64,000 bases of DNA, taken from NCBI GenBank assembly GCA_965240325.2, contig OZ251226.1:868001-932000 (forward strand), read 5' to 3'. This stretch comes from Rebecca billardiae RCC1528 (Eukaryota; Haptophyta). Shown one piece after another: positions 40,473 to 50,457 of the stretch; the stretch's first letter is position 1; every line of letters begins with the position of its first letter. The notes beneath the pieces were generated by a model that was not told the origin of the DNA, did not search any database, and was given only the letters and a program-made list of their open reading frames with translations. The translations under genes were made by a program, and so were the position numbers.

Positions 40473-40610
40473 GCGTCACTACGTACTTTAAAGTACCGCG
40501 TTTGGGGGTATTGTAGTACTTATGGCAGTCGTTAGACGTTACGTTTTAATGAGTTTATTATGCGGTGATGAATAGCCCCTTACAATCTCGCCTGCCTGAG
40601 CCAAGGGGCT

Positions 40611-40860
40611 TACAAATACCACTGGGGGCGAAAGCGCCAGTGAGGAGCCCCGTCGGATGCGATGTACATGAGACGGACAGCGTCCGGGAGCTCGTATGAA
40701 AAAAAGACCGGAATGCCTTGAAAGAATACGAGATGGCTCGACAGATTACCCGCTTTCCCGGATTCAAACTTCCCCCACAGTGTTTTCCACTGACCGGACA
40801 CTGTCCGTCTCATGTACATCGCATCCGACAGCTGTGTTTCGCCCCCAGTGGTATTTGTAC
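40611..40860. repeat. inverted repeat with about 65-75-bp arms
   Basis: The left arm 40611-40687 (TACAAATACCACTGGGGGCG...GATGCGATGTACATGAGACG) is mirrored at 40795-40860 with one roughly 12-nt gap. The 107-nt loop has no similarity to the arms. Confidence 0.85.
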
Positions 40861-41456
40861 AGGTGGATACGGGTGAGCTGGACAGTGGCCGACCCAACTC
40901 ACGCGGAGGCCTCCCTGGGAGCATTGGGGTCGAAGGGGCGCCAGGGACGGACTTCAGGGGGTCCCTGGAGTTCCGCCGCAGCGCGCTTTCTGCGCTGCGG
41001 GCCCGTCTCCGCGCGTGGCGGCCGCAATGGCACTGTCCAATTAGCCCCTGGCACTGGCTGAGGCATGGGAATCGAGCTCAGAGACGCGCGCGCGGAGGAA
41101 AAGCGTGTGCAGCGGCTCGGACGGTTGCTCTGGGACCTACCCACGCCAGCGCAACCGCGCCTTGCCTCGGAGTCCGCCCTTCCTGAGTCCGCGCACGCGC
41201 CTTGCGGCTTGAAACGCTGGCGTTCGCCCTTGTGCGCGGGACTCACGAAACAAGGCGAAGGCGGCGAGAAGCGCGACCTGGCGCGTGCGCATACGACGTC
41301 TCACGACCAGGTGAGTTCAGCGAACATCGTGCGCCGTCGTGGCGACCCGCCAGTGGGCGCTCGTGCTCGTTCGCCCACGAGCCCTCACCACGAGGCCCGC
41401 CGCCCGCTGAGTGTCCAGATAGCCCCGGTGTCCAGTTAGCCCGTATCCACCTGTAA
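40858..41456. repeat. outer inverted repeat, about 30-bp arms
   Basis: TACAGGTGGATACGGG...AGCTGGACA at 40858-40886 is mirrored at 41427-41456 (TGTCCAGTTAGCCCGTATCC). The interior is GC-rich and has no recognisable domain. It abuts family E at 41460. Confidence 0.7.
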
Positions 41457-41459
41457 GCC

Positions 41460-41500
41460 CCTTGCCTGAGCTGTGTGCGTCTCTTACTCTTAGTAAACTG
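41460..41500 (-). repeat. family E end
   Basis: Reverse orientation: GCCTGAGCTGTGTGCGTCTC, TTACTCTTAGTAAACTGTA. A matching GCCTGCCTGAGCC fragment lies at about 40590-40602. Confidence 0.8.
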
Positions 41501-41513
41501 TATTGCTGCCACC

Positions 41514-41632
41514 AACGCCGACTTCGTGTCGACGATCGGGCACTGCCGACAACGACACCGGAGAGGCTATCTTATCTCCCTTGCCGACGACGAATCAGGA
41601 GACCTGCGCCGTCCTACCTGTATCGTTTTTAG
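41514..41632 (-). repeat. family B with internal 35-nt insertion
   Basis: Reverse-oriented family B copy. After GGGCACTGCCGAC it carries an extra segment (GACACCGGAGAGGC...) before GACGAATCAGGAGACCTGCG. It ends at CCTGTATCGTTTTT, close to the start of the pyruvyl-transferase-like gene. Confidence 0.8.
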
Positions 41633-41707
41633 AAAAACAAGGTGGCAGCCGGGCCGGGCCGGCCAGCCGCGTCGCACCGGCGGGGCAGGGCGGGGAGGGT
41701 GCCCAGG

Positions 41708-43192
41708 ATGGTCTTGCAATGCATCCCTCGCCCCGAGGACTCCCCGAGCTGGGGACGGAGGGCATCCTCCTGGGTGAACGCAAGTGTGTTCGTGCTGACA
41801 ACCGTCTTCGTATCCAAGCTTGGCGTGCCCATGAACTATGGCGACACGGCGATGGAGCAAGCCATCATGCACACCGCGGGTGCCCTGCTCGGGGGCACGT
41901 CAAACGCCAGCTTGCTCTCTGGCAACGCGCAGAACATTGCGCTAGTGCGACGGAGCCCACGGAACATCTACACCCTGTGCTGGGCCCTGCGCAAGCGCGC
42001 ACGGCACGGCGACGCGCAAGGTCTTTTCATCGACATTCCGGGTCTCATCTACGGTCCGTCGCCTCGGGGGCTGCACTTGCTGAACCTCACCAGGAACGCC
42101 GCTAGCTGCGCGCGCAGGGCTGGACTACGGGTGTACATGGTGCCGCACTCTCTGTACTCGTTCAAAGCGCATACGCCAGAGGCTACGGCCATGCGCCAGA
42201 TGCTCCAGCTCTTTGACGAGGTGCACGTTCGTGACGAGTCAGATATGGCAGTGGCGCAGGACGTGCTCTCGCTGCCTTCCACGGGTCCCAGCCAGGGCTT
42301 CATGCAGACGCGGCCGAGGCTGGTGATCGAGCCAGATTTTGCGCTGGTCTTCACCGCGTCATGCGCCGCTGACGCGACAGCATTCCTCCGCAAGCATGTG
42401 GGCAGCTTGGAGCGCCCAGTGGTCACGATTGACTTCGGCCGCAGGGCGCTGGAGTCATGGCCTGGCACGTCGTACCTTGACACGTACCGCGAGGTGGTGA
42501 GACAAGCCATCGCCATCTTCGGGCGCGAGCAGGTCGTGCTGGTTGCCCACGAGCGTGGCAGGTTCGGCCCCCACGAGCACGACGACCGGTACTGGACACG
42601 CAAGACGGCCCTCGAGTTTGGGCTCGCCACCACGGTGATGGATGATGGCCTCCATGATGGAGGGAAGGCAACTTTGGCAGCGCTGGAGAGCATGGGGGCT
42701 ACCGAGAATCGATACGTGCGTTTTGTGGACGCGGTCATTGGCCAGGCGTCGCTTCACATCGCGTCGCGCTTCCACGCAGCTGTGGCCGCTTTGAGGGAGC
42801 ATGTCCCCATCGTCTGCCTGACATGGGGCCCCAAGTATGCCGCCCTCCTGCACCGGTACTCGGGTGCATCGGCAGAGGCCGTGAGGAACAGCATGCTCAT
42901 CTCATTCAACGATACCATCGTGCACAGTGGCGCCGACCAGAGTGAGGGGCTCGCCACTCGCACTGGTGAAGGCGTCCCGGCAGAACCCCTGCTGTTTGCG
43001 GGGCGTATTCGGAAGAAGCTCACCACTGCTTATCGCATCTATGCTGGCAAGACGACGGCATCAAGTGCGTCGTCATTGCTGCGCACGCGCGTCGACGCAG
43101 CCAAGGTACGAGTCGTGGCGTTGCTATGCGGGCAGATGGTGGCAGCGCGGCTGCAAGTGCAAGGGCTGCCCGGGACCGACTGCGGCGTATAA
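41708..43192 (+). CDS. polysaccharide pyruvyl-transferase-like protein
   Basis: 494 residues from the Met at 41708; the frame is open from 41642. After a 20-residue leader shared with sulfotransferase 2, a hydrophobic stretch (ASVFVLTTVFVSKLG) predicts a signal anchor. The catalytic region has NYGDTAM near its start, DEVHVRDESD mid-way, PDFALVF (DPAL-like) and IASRFHAAVAALREHVPIVCL, the family's C-terminal S-R-x-H segment. These are the landmarks of PS_pyruv_trans/CsaB-like GT-B enzymes, which add pyruvate ketals to sugars. In eukaryotes the fold also occurs in other glycan-modifying enzymes, so the reaction is not certain. No intron is needed. Confidence 0.78.
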   Translation: MVLQCIPRPEDSPSWGRRASSWVNASVFVLTTVFVSKLGVPMNYGDTAMEQAIMHTAGALLGGTSNASLLSGNAQNIALVRRSPRNIYTLCWALRKRARHGDAQGLFIDIPGLIYGPSPRGLHLLNLTRNAASCARRAGLRVYMVPHSLYSFKAHTPEATAMRQMLQLFDEVHVRDESDMAVAQDVLSLPSTGPSQGFMQTRPRLVIEPDFALVFTASCAADATAFLRKHVGSLERPVVTIDFGRRALESWPGTSYLDTYREVVRQAIAIFGREQVVLVAHERGRFGPHEHDDRYWTRKTALEFGLATTVMDDGLHDGGKATLAALESMGATENRYVRFVDAVIGQASLHIASRFHAAVAALREHVPIVCLTWGPKYAALLHRYSGASAEAVRNSMLISFNDTIVHSGADQSEGLATRTGEGVPAEPLLFAGRIRKKLTTAYRIYAGKTTASSASSLLRTRVDAAKVRVVALLCGQMVAARLQVQGLPGTDCGV

Positions 43193-43914
43193 CCACTCAC
43201 CATTGCCCGAGGCAGTAGAGGCCCCGAGCGGCGAGCCGCGAGCGGCCTCGCCCGCCATCACTCATCGACGACAGAGTCGGAGTGACCGTGAGACGCCGAC
43301 TACTTAATTACTACTAGTTCGACTAGAGTGTCTAGACTGCCACGCAGCACGCTGGCACGCTGCTGAATTTCTCAGATCGTTACCGAATTACTCATGTACG
43401 AGATCATTATTCAATATATATCAGAATTCAGATTTCAATGATGACACCTTCAACACACAGCGCGTCGTCTCGCCAGTAGGACGGCGCGTAGGCGTAGCAG
43501 TGCGGACGCGACGCGAATAAACACTGCTTGTTTACGTAGTCTCATACGCGGCAGTAGTCGTGAGACTAGTTCTATGATTTTATAAAGACACAGGCACGAG
43601 GGCGCAGCTCTCCTGATTCGTCTGTCGAAGTACTGATTGGAGACAGAGGGTGTGAGCGCGTTGGCCGCCGGGTACTGTAGTCGTCGCCGATGCTGATCAC
43701 ACAGAGCCAGTAGGTGCCCAGGGATGCTAGCGCTGACGAACGAAAATAATCATGCGCAGCCTGCTCCTTTTGAGTTTTATTGTCGTCTGATCGGCGCACC
43801 AATTCCCTATTCTGCGCGGTATTTTCGGAAGACGATGACGATATGAATTTCAGCGTGTGGCCGTTACGGCGTCGGCGCGCCCGCGCGGAGGCTTTGCGGT
43901 TTTCGCCGCCAGCC
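43193..43914. other. intergenic with a diverged family B copy
   Basis: 43566-43650 has TTCTATGATTTTATAAAGAC and CTCCTGATTCGTCTGTCG, a diverged family B copy. Otherwise AT-rich flank of the S74-domain gene. An in-frame extension of that gene to 43780 exists but starts in non-coding-looking sequence. Confidence 0.6.
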
Positions 43915-44860
43915 ATGTCAGACACCGTCGCTGCACCGGCTGCGTCGCCCGCTGTCGCCGCCGATCCGGAGCCAGAGGCCGAGCCTGCGGAGCCTTCGGC
44001 GCCCGAGACGTCTGCGCCACCAGCTGCTGCGGCCCCGGTGCCCGAGGCAACCACAGCTCCGACGCCGGAGCCCGCACCAGAGCCGACCGCCGAGCAGGAG
44101 GCCGTCGCGGAGGAAGGCGCCGCGGCCGAGGTGAGCGGGATCCCGGGTTTTGTAAAGGTGACGGTCGACCAGAACGGGTGCGTGGGCGTGTGGACAGGGA
44201 AGCCTCGGTCGATTGTCCACCTCCACAGCGACGAGCCCACGCGCAAAGCGCAGGTCACCGTGAGCGGTGCCACGGCGGGCTTTGGCTTCTCCTCGCGCTC
44301 CGCTGCTGCAGCTGCCGAGGAGCTCTCGGAGGCGAAGGGCGACTTCTTCGAGCTGTACGCGGAGGAGAGCGCCGCGGTCATATCGTCCGCTGGCGTCCCA
44401 GTCGCGAGCTTCAACGCCGACGGCACCGCCAAGGTGCCAGGCAAGGTGCACGCCGAGAGCTTTGAGACGACGTCGACGCGCGCCGCGAAGACCAACATTG
44501 CGCCGCTCCCCGCCGAGCAGGCGTTCAAGGTGGGCGGCGCGCGCGTGCGCCGCGCGCTCGCGCGGCGCGCGTCACCCGCCTCGCGTCGCGTGGCTCACCC
44601 GCCCCGCCCCGCCCGCCCTCCCCGCGGCGCAGCTGCTCGACGGCCTGGACGCGGTGCGGTACGAGTTCAAGCGCACGGGCGACAAGCACGTCGGCTTCAT
44701 CGCCGAGGACGTGCCCGACGACGTGGCGAACGCGGAGCACACGTCGGTCAAGGTGATGGACATCGTCTCGGTGCTGGCGTGCTGCGTGAAGGAGCAGCAG
44801 AAGACGATCGACCAGCTCACGAGCCGCGTGGCGCAGCTCGAGGCACAACGGAAGGCGTGA
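43915..44860 (+). CDS. Peptidase S74 (intramolecular chaperone) domain protein, two exons
   Basis: Exons 43915-44529 and 44633-44860; the 103-nt intron is GT-AG (GTGGGC...GCGCAG), phase 0, giving 280 residues. Residues about 1-75 are an Ala/Pro/Glu-rich, probably disordered leader. A beta-rich region (about 80-190) resembles a tail-fibre-like stem. The C-terminus has TSTRAAKTNIAPLPAEQAFK, then after the splice LLDGLDAVRYEFK, HVGFIAEDVP and a coiled coil (VKEQQKTIDQLTSRVAQLEAQ). This is the S74/ICA pattern, an autoproteolytic trimerisation chaperone best known from phage tailspikes and from eukaryotic MYRF. The canonical autoproteolysis site is SDxRxK; here the region reads TSTRAAK, so cleavage is uncertain. 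No membrane span is visible. Confidence 0.78.
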
Positions 44861-45409
44861 GCTCGCAACGCTCCAGCGGTGGCCGGGCGCGGCGCGGCTC
44901 CTCGCCGCCGGCACGCGTCGTGCACGAGCGCATGGTGTTGCAAGCACCGCGACTCGGCGTGGTCGGTTGTCGGTGACGGCTTCACCCTTCGGACACACAC
45001 ACGCCGATCATCGGTGGCAGACGGTCCACAGACCACACTGCGAAAGTACGCGTACGGACGCTATACGGACGCGCCGTCGCATTCGCAAGCTCTCCGACTC
45101 AGCGCGCGAGAACCGAGAAGGCGCGCCAGCCATTCTCATCATCATCAGTTCAGGGCGCAGGCTCCGGCGCCGCGGCCATCGGCCTCATCCTTCATAATCA
45201 ACACCATCATTGGCACTCGTGTGTCGTGGCTCACCACTCACGCGTCAGCCCGTCATCACTAGCTACTTTACCTGTCAGCGGTCATCAGGTCAGCTGCGTA
45301 GCCGTTATTAGTAGCCAAAGGCCCTTGGAGAGTTGGAGCGCATCATTTCATTTTTCATTTTCGTCTGCTCGCCAGTTCGCGTTCAAATCGCCGCGCGCGC
45401 ATTCGCGTC
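44861..45409. other. intergenic, no recognised content
   Basis: 3' flank of the S74 gene and upstream region of the RCC1 fusion gene. No repeat family member or promoter motif was recognised. Confidence 0.4.
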
Positions 45410-48400
45410 ATGGCAGCGCTGGCGCACTCGCCACTGCGCGCTCGCATTCTCATCGGCGCGGAGGATGACGAGTGGATCGTCGCGACGCCCGCGACGAGGA
45501 TCGACGGCGGCGCGTGGGCGCGCGCGCCCGACCTCGCGTACGCCGCGTACGTCGCGCTGCGCCGCTGGCGCACCTTTGCGCACCCGCCTGGCGCAGCGCT
45601 GCTCGCCGGGCTCAAGGAGGACGTGCGGCACGTGTGGTCGGCGGGCGACGCGACGCACGCGCCCGACGCGCGCGTCGCGGCGAGCTGGCTCGCGTTCCTG
45701 CTGCACACGCACGCGTGCATCGAGCGCTGGGCCTCGGTGCGCCGCTGGCTCGGCATGTACGAGCAGTATGCCGCGACGCTCGGCGTGCGCGCGCGCTCGG
45801 TGCCCGAGCACCCATGGCAGCTGTTTGCGCTCGCGCGCGGCGCGGAGCGGTGGCAGGAGTTCGCGGTGCTCCGCGTGCGTGCCTTCGTCGCGCTGGGCAC
45901 CGCCGCCACCCTCTACCGCCACGAGCTCTACGGCGGCGCGCTCGCCAAGTGGCGAGACGCCGCGGCCGCCATTTCTCTCTCGCACGCATCGGGCGCGCTC
46001 AGCGCGAGCCGGGTGCTGCTGACGCGGTGGCAGTCGCGCGCGAGCCGCGCGGCGCGGCGGGCGCACGGGCTGACGGCGTGGCCGCGCCTCGCCTGCCGCA
46101 CCGCCGTGCGCCGCTGGGGCGCCGCCGCCGCCGAGCGCGTCGGGCGGTATGCTGGTCCGCGCTGGGCGGCGTGGCGCGCGGCGCGCGCGCACGGCTCGGC
46201 CGCCGGTGGCGCGCGCGGGCGCGAGCCGAGCGCGGACGGGCACGCGGCGACCACGTTCGCCGTGCTGCTCGTGCGCGGCAGCGCCGGCCTCGCGCGCGGC
46301 TGGCGCTCGTGGGCCCGCGTGCGCGCGCACGGCGCGCGCGCGCGCGGCGCGCTCATACGGTGGCGCGGGCGCGAGCGCGCGCGCGCCCTCCGCGGGTGGA
46401 TGGGTGCTGCCGTGCACGCGCGGCACGCGCTTCAGCAGCTCGGGCACGCGCTGCGCGCGTGGCGCGCGCGCGCGCCCGCGCGCGCGCTGCGCACGTGGCG
46501 CGGCGAGCGCGCGAGCCTCGAGGCCGGCCGCTTCGCGCTGCGCCGCGCGCTCGAGCACGCGAGCGTGCGCGCGCTCAGTAGCTGGGCCGGCCGCGCGCGG
46601 CGCGCGGCGCAGCGCGAGCGCGCGGCGCGCGGCGTGTTCGCCGCGGTGGGGCAAGCCGGGGCGAAGGGCGCGGTGGTGCTCTGGCGCTCGCGCGCCGCGG
46701 CACTCGCGCGCGCCAGCACGCACGCCCACGCCGCCGCCTTCCAGTGGGTGCGCCGGCGCGCGGGCGGCGCGTGGCGCGCGTGGCGCGCCAACGGCGCGCG
46801 CCGCGCGCACTCTTTCGGTCTCGCGAGGCGCGTGCTCATGCGCGCGACGGCGCGCGCGCTGCGCTCGCTCGCGGCGGCTGGCGCGGCGCGGCATCGCGTG
46901 CTCATCGCGCTCGCGCGGTGGGAGAGCGGCGCGCTCCTCGCCTCGCTCGCCCACTGGTCGGCGCGCGCCGCGGTGCACGCCATCCTGGCGCACACCAACT
47001 CATTCGATTCCGGCTCGGGCGGCGGCTGGGCGCGCGGCCGCGCGCGGCTCGTGTCGCCGACGCACCTGCTGGCGGTGGGGGCGTGCGGCGTGGGGCAGCT
47101 GGGCGTCGGCGCGGTGCACGCCGGCGAAAGCGAGCTCGTTGCGCCCGCGCGCGTCGCCGTGCCCTCGGCGGCGCCGCCTTCGCCCGCCGCGCCGGCCGCG
47201 CCGCGCGCCGACGCCGCCGCCAGTGCCGGCGCCGACGCGGCGGGCGGCGCCGACACTGACGCTGGCAGCCTTGCCGCCGACAGCGGTGCCAGCTTTGTGG
47301 GCCGCGCGCGCGCGCAGGCCGCGCGCTCCGCCGAGTCGGACATCGTGGCGGTTGCGTGCGGCGACGGGCACTCCGCCTTCGTCACCGCGGCGGGTCACGT
47401 GTTCGTGTGTGGCGCCATTCCACGCGCCGCTGACAGTCTGGCGGGTGGCGGCGGCGGCGGCGCGGGCGGAGGCGGGCCGCTCGATCGCGAGGGCGGGGAG
47501 GGCGCGGCCGGCGGGGCGGCGAATCGCGACGCGCCTCCCTCCGCCGCATCGGCCGCGTCGACCGCACGCGTCGCGGCGCACGGCGGCACGCCGCTCGCAC
47601 CGCGCGGCGCGGCAGCCGGCACGCTGGAGCTACAGATTGCATGGGCGCCCGTGCGCGCGGCCGGCAGCCTGCTGCGCGCGTCGGCGCGCGTCGTCTCGGT
47701 CTCGTGCGGCGAGCGGCACCTCGCCGCTGCCGACCAGGCGGGCGGCGTGCACGTGTGGGGCGCGAACGCGTCTGGGCAGCTCGGGCTGGGTGACCTGCTC
47801 GCGCGGCCCGAGCCGACCCGGCTGGGCTCGCTCGAGGGCGCAGCCGTGCGCGCGGTCGCGTGTGGGTGGAGGCACACCTTGATGCTGGGCGCAGCCGGCG
47901 AGCTGTGGACGTGCGGCGACAACGAGTGCGGCCAGCTCGGGCTGGGCGGCGCGGGCGGCGGCGGGGGAACGCAGCCGCGCGCGCGCGCGGCGGCTGTGCG
48001 CGTGCCCACGCTCGTGCACCTCCCGCCCGACCCCGCCGGCGGCGCGGCGGCCATGCTCGCGGCCGTGGCAGCGGGCGGGCACCACTCGTGTGCGCTCACC
48101 GACGGCGGTGCACTGCTCTCCTGGGGCTCGGGCGCGTGGGGGCAGCACGGCCTCGGCACGCGGCTGGACTGCCCGACGCCCACGGCGGTGCGCGGGCTGC
48201 CGCGCGTGCGCGCCGTCGCGTGCGGGCAGCACACGGCGGCCGTCGGCGAGGACGGCGAGCTCTACACGTGGGGCAACGGCAAGCGAGGCCAACTCGGGCA
48301 CGGCGACGTCGCGGGCTGCTGCGTGCCGCGGCGCGTGGCGGTGGGCCTGCCTCCTGGGCGCGTGACGGGCGTGGCGTGCGGCGACTACCACACCGTCGCC

Positions 48401-48637
48401 GTGTGCGACGACGGGCGCGCATTCGCGTGGGGCGGCGGCGCGGCGGGCGAGCTCGGCCTCGGCGACCTCGAGCCGCGCTGCGAGCCGGTCGCGCTGGGCG
48501 CGCGCGCGCTGGGCGGCGCGCGCGCGCTCGCGGCCGCGTGCGGCGCGCAGCACACGCTGCTCGTCGTGGGCGGCACGGCGTCCGCTCGGAGCGACGCGGC
48601 TGGCCAGCCGGCGGCGCTCGCTGGGGAAGGCCGCTGA
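45410..48637 (+). CDS. tryptophan-repeat (SFI1-like) and RCC1-repeat fusion protein
   Basis: 1075 residues, single exon, strongly GC-rich (Ala/Arg/Trp codons). Residues about 30-530 are helical, with Trp recurring in an A.R.W..RA..ARA pattern spaced roughly 30-40 residues, reminiscent of the centrin-binding repeats of SFI1 or other calmodulin-type IQ-like repeats. Residues about 545-1060 contain six to seven RCC1-type blades (VACG..H...L...G.L..WG.N..GQLG.G), interrupted by a low-complexity Gly/Ala insert near 680-750. RCC1 propellers act as GEFs or as protein-interaction scaffolds. Here the role could be at basal bodies or centrosomes, but that is inference from the repeats. The long Ala/Arg region should be checked for composition artefact, though the periodic Trp argues for real coding. 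Confidence 0.75.
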   Translation: MAALAHSPLRARILIGAEDDEWIVATPATRIDGGAWARAPDLAYAAYVALRRWRTFAHPPGAALLAGLKEDVRHVWSAGDATHAPDARVAASWLAFLLHTHACIERWASVRRWLGMYEQYAATLGVRARSVPEHPWQLFALARGAERWQEFAVLRVRAFVALGTAATLYRHELYGGALAKWRDAAAAISLSHASGALSASRVLLTRWQSRASRAARRAHGLTAWPRLACRTAVRRWGAAAAERVGRYAGPRWAAWRAARAHGSAAGGARGREPSADGHAATTFAVLLVRGSAGLARGWRSWARVRAHGARARGALIRWRGRERARALRGWMGAAVHARHALQQLGHALRAWRARAPARALRTWRGERASLEAGRFALRRALEHASVRALSSWAGRARRAAQRERAARGVFAAVGQAGAKGAVVLWRSRAAALARASTHAHAAAFQWVRRRAGGAWRAWRANGARRAHSFGLARRVLMRATARALRSLAAAGAARHRVLIALARWESGALLASLAHWSARAAVHAILAHTNSFDSGSGGGWARGRARLVSPTHLLAVGACGVGQLGVGAVHAGESELVAPARVAVPSAAPPSPAAPAAPRADAAASAGADAAGGADTDAGSLAADSGASFVGRARAQAARSAESDIVAVACGDGHSAFVTAAGHVFVCGAIPRAADSLAGGGGGGAGGGGPLDREGGEGAAGGAANRDAPPSAASAASTARVAAHGGTPLAPRGAAAGTLELQIAWAPVRAAGSLLRASARVVSVSCGERHLAAADQAGGVHVWGANASGQLGLGDLLARPEPTRLGSLEGAAVRAVACGWRHTLMLGAAGELWTCGDNECGQLGLGGAGGGGGTQPRARAAAVRVPTLVHLPPDPAGGAAAMLAAVAAGGHHSCALTDGGALLSWGSGAWGQHGLGTRLDCPTPTAVRGLPRVRAVACGQHTAAVGEDGELYTWGNGKRGQLGHGDVAGCCVPRRVAVGLPPGRVTGVACGDYHTVAVCDDGRAFAWGGGAAGELGLGDLEPRCEPVALGARALGGARALAAACGAQHTLLVVGGTASARSDAAGQPAALAGEGR

Positions 48638-49304
48638 GAACACGACGGGTCATCAGATCGCATCCGATCATTGACAGTGCGTGCGCTGATCAGTGTGTGG
48701 CTGTGACGCAGACGTGGCGGCACTGCTCGCGGCTCGGCGTCACGGACTGGTGCGCCCCGTGTGCCTGACAGCTGATGACTTCTATGACTGTGGTAGCCCC
48801 CAACCAACCATCACCCCCTCCCGAAGTAAGCTAGCTTAAGACTGCCTGATAGCTACTAGTAGTACTCTCAGCGGTTCGTAAGTAAGACGAGTACTAGACT
48901 CAGTAGACTCTACGGCGAGGCTACCCTAACCCGGTAGGCGGTACCGCAGCCGCAGGCGCATACGGATTACGGGCCAAGAGTAGTAGTGGCTCAGCACTCT
49001 GAGTCTCTGAGTCTGACTCAGAGTCAGATACTGTAGCAGGACAACAATCACTACTAATAATCAGGTAGTTACCTTCGGTTCACGCTGCGCCACGGCCCAC
49101 GCCGCCCAGCGCCCCCACGCGGAAGCGCTCGCTCAGTGGCTCACCAAGCAAGTTGCACCAAGGGTGTCCGGCTCACCCTGGCTGGTACGCACCCAGCCGC
49201 CTTGGCTCCCGGACTCCTGGCCTCCTCCGGCCGCGGCTCACCGCTTCCAGCAGACGGCAGCAGCACGCTTGGTCCCGTGTCGAACGCCCGTGGCGTGGCA
49301 CATC
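48638..49304. other. intergenic, no recognised content
   Basis: Contains short direct runs such as GAGTCTGACTCAGAGTCAG. The VMA21-like frame is open from 49164, but its upstream part has an improbable composition. Confidence 0.4.
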
Positions 49305-49757
49305 ATGGCTCCACCAGCCGCGAGTACGAGTGAGGACAAGAAGCCGGCGGCTGCGGAGAAGCCTAAGGACATGCCGACGACCAAGGAGATGATCTCGATG
49401 CCCGCATACACGTTTGGCATCCCGGCCATCGCGCTCGCACGTGCGCGGTGGGAGTCTGGCGGTGGGAGCCAGCGCCTCATGTCCATCCTGCGCACAGATG
49501 ACAACGTGCGCGCGCTGCGGAAGCTGGTCGTTGGTACGAGCGCGATGGTGGCGGTGCCGATGCTTGTGCTACTTGTATGCAAAGTATTCCTCCTCGACTT
49601 GCTCTTCACCTTCCGCAGCCCGCAGGAGCGCACGCTGTACGCAGGTATCGCCGCGCTGTGCACTGTGCAGGTGGTGGTCGTCTGGTTCGTCGTGAGTGCC
49701 TTCCGTGAGGACGCTGCAGAGGCTGCGCCAGCTGCAGCGAGGCCCCATGCCGACTGA
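49305..49757 (+). CDS. VMA21-like V-ATPase assembly protein
   Basis: 150 residues from the Met at 49305 (the frame is open from 49164). An extended hydrophilic, Lys/Ala-rich N-terminal part precedes two membrane spans at about 75-95 and 110-132. Between them FTFRSPQERTLYAGI resembles the VMA21 loop, where an SxxxRxxYAxI-type pattern is conserved. VMA21 proteins are small ER membrane chaperones for assembly of the V-ATPase V0 sector. Usual length is 75-110 residues, so this one has a longer N-terminus. The C-terminal tail (ARPHAD) lacks a clear KKxx ER signal. Confidence rests on topology plus the loop. Confidence 0.68.
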   Translation: MAPPAASTSEDKKPAAAEKPKDMPTTKEMISMPAYTFGIPAIALARARWESGGGSQRLMSILRTDDNVRALRKLVVGTSAMVAVPMLVLLVCKVFLLDLLFTFRSPQERTLYAGIAALCTVQVVVVWFVVSAFREDAAEAAPAAARPHAD

Positions 49758-50457
49758 TCGTGCACGCGCACTTCGCAGGGCCACCACGGCAGCGGCTTCG
49801 ATGAAGGCGGTTCTTGAGCCTGTCGCCATCCATCTTCGGACGCAGTCGCGAGTCGACGATCGACCCGCACTTCGGTCAGCGAGTCTCCGGACAATGGTGA
49901 CAGTATTTGACGTAGCCTGATGCTACTAGAGCCCATGCATCAGGCCGCGTGATGCACGCTTCCTATAGGGCTGAGACGACGGACCTTATATATAGACCTT
50001 TCCAGGCGGGCGGGGCAGACTTTTGATCCGTTTGATCGGGCCCCGAAATAATCGGGCATTCGGATGCATAGTAACGTCGACGTAAATCAATTAGCTGAAT
50101 AAGTAGATTTTGAACCGTGTCACTGAAATCTCGCCTGCCTGAGCTGTGTGCGTCTCTTATTCTTAGTAAACTGTAGCTACTAGCTAGCGCCCGTCCGGCG
50201 CCCGAGACCGAGCCCGCCAGTCGGAATGGTTATGGGTTCGTTCAGCCGTCCGCCTGCGAGGCCTGGAGTGAGGGCTGCGGCCGCCTCGCGGCGCGCCAAC
50301 GCCCGTCGTCCTCGCCCCACCGTCGTCCACAACTGACGTCGTCGTCCGTGAAGTCTCCGACTGGGCGCCGACGATGCGACAGTAAAGGCTAAAGCTGCCA
50401 CGAGCTGACTGAGTCACCGCGGTGTTTTCACACGGACAGTTTATTAATATAATAATA
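49758..50457. other. intergenic with a family E copy
   Basis: 50131-50175 carries the family E sequence (GCCTGCCTGAGCTGTGTGCG, TCTTATTCTTAGTAAACTGT). The remainder up to the left LTR has no recognised gene. Confidence 0.6.

Noticed and set aside
45383-46993. 536-codon frame antisense to the Trp-repeat/RCC1 gene
   Set aside because: Arg/Ala/Glu-rich shadow of the sense frame.
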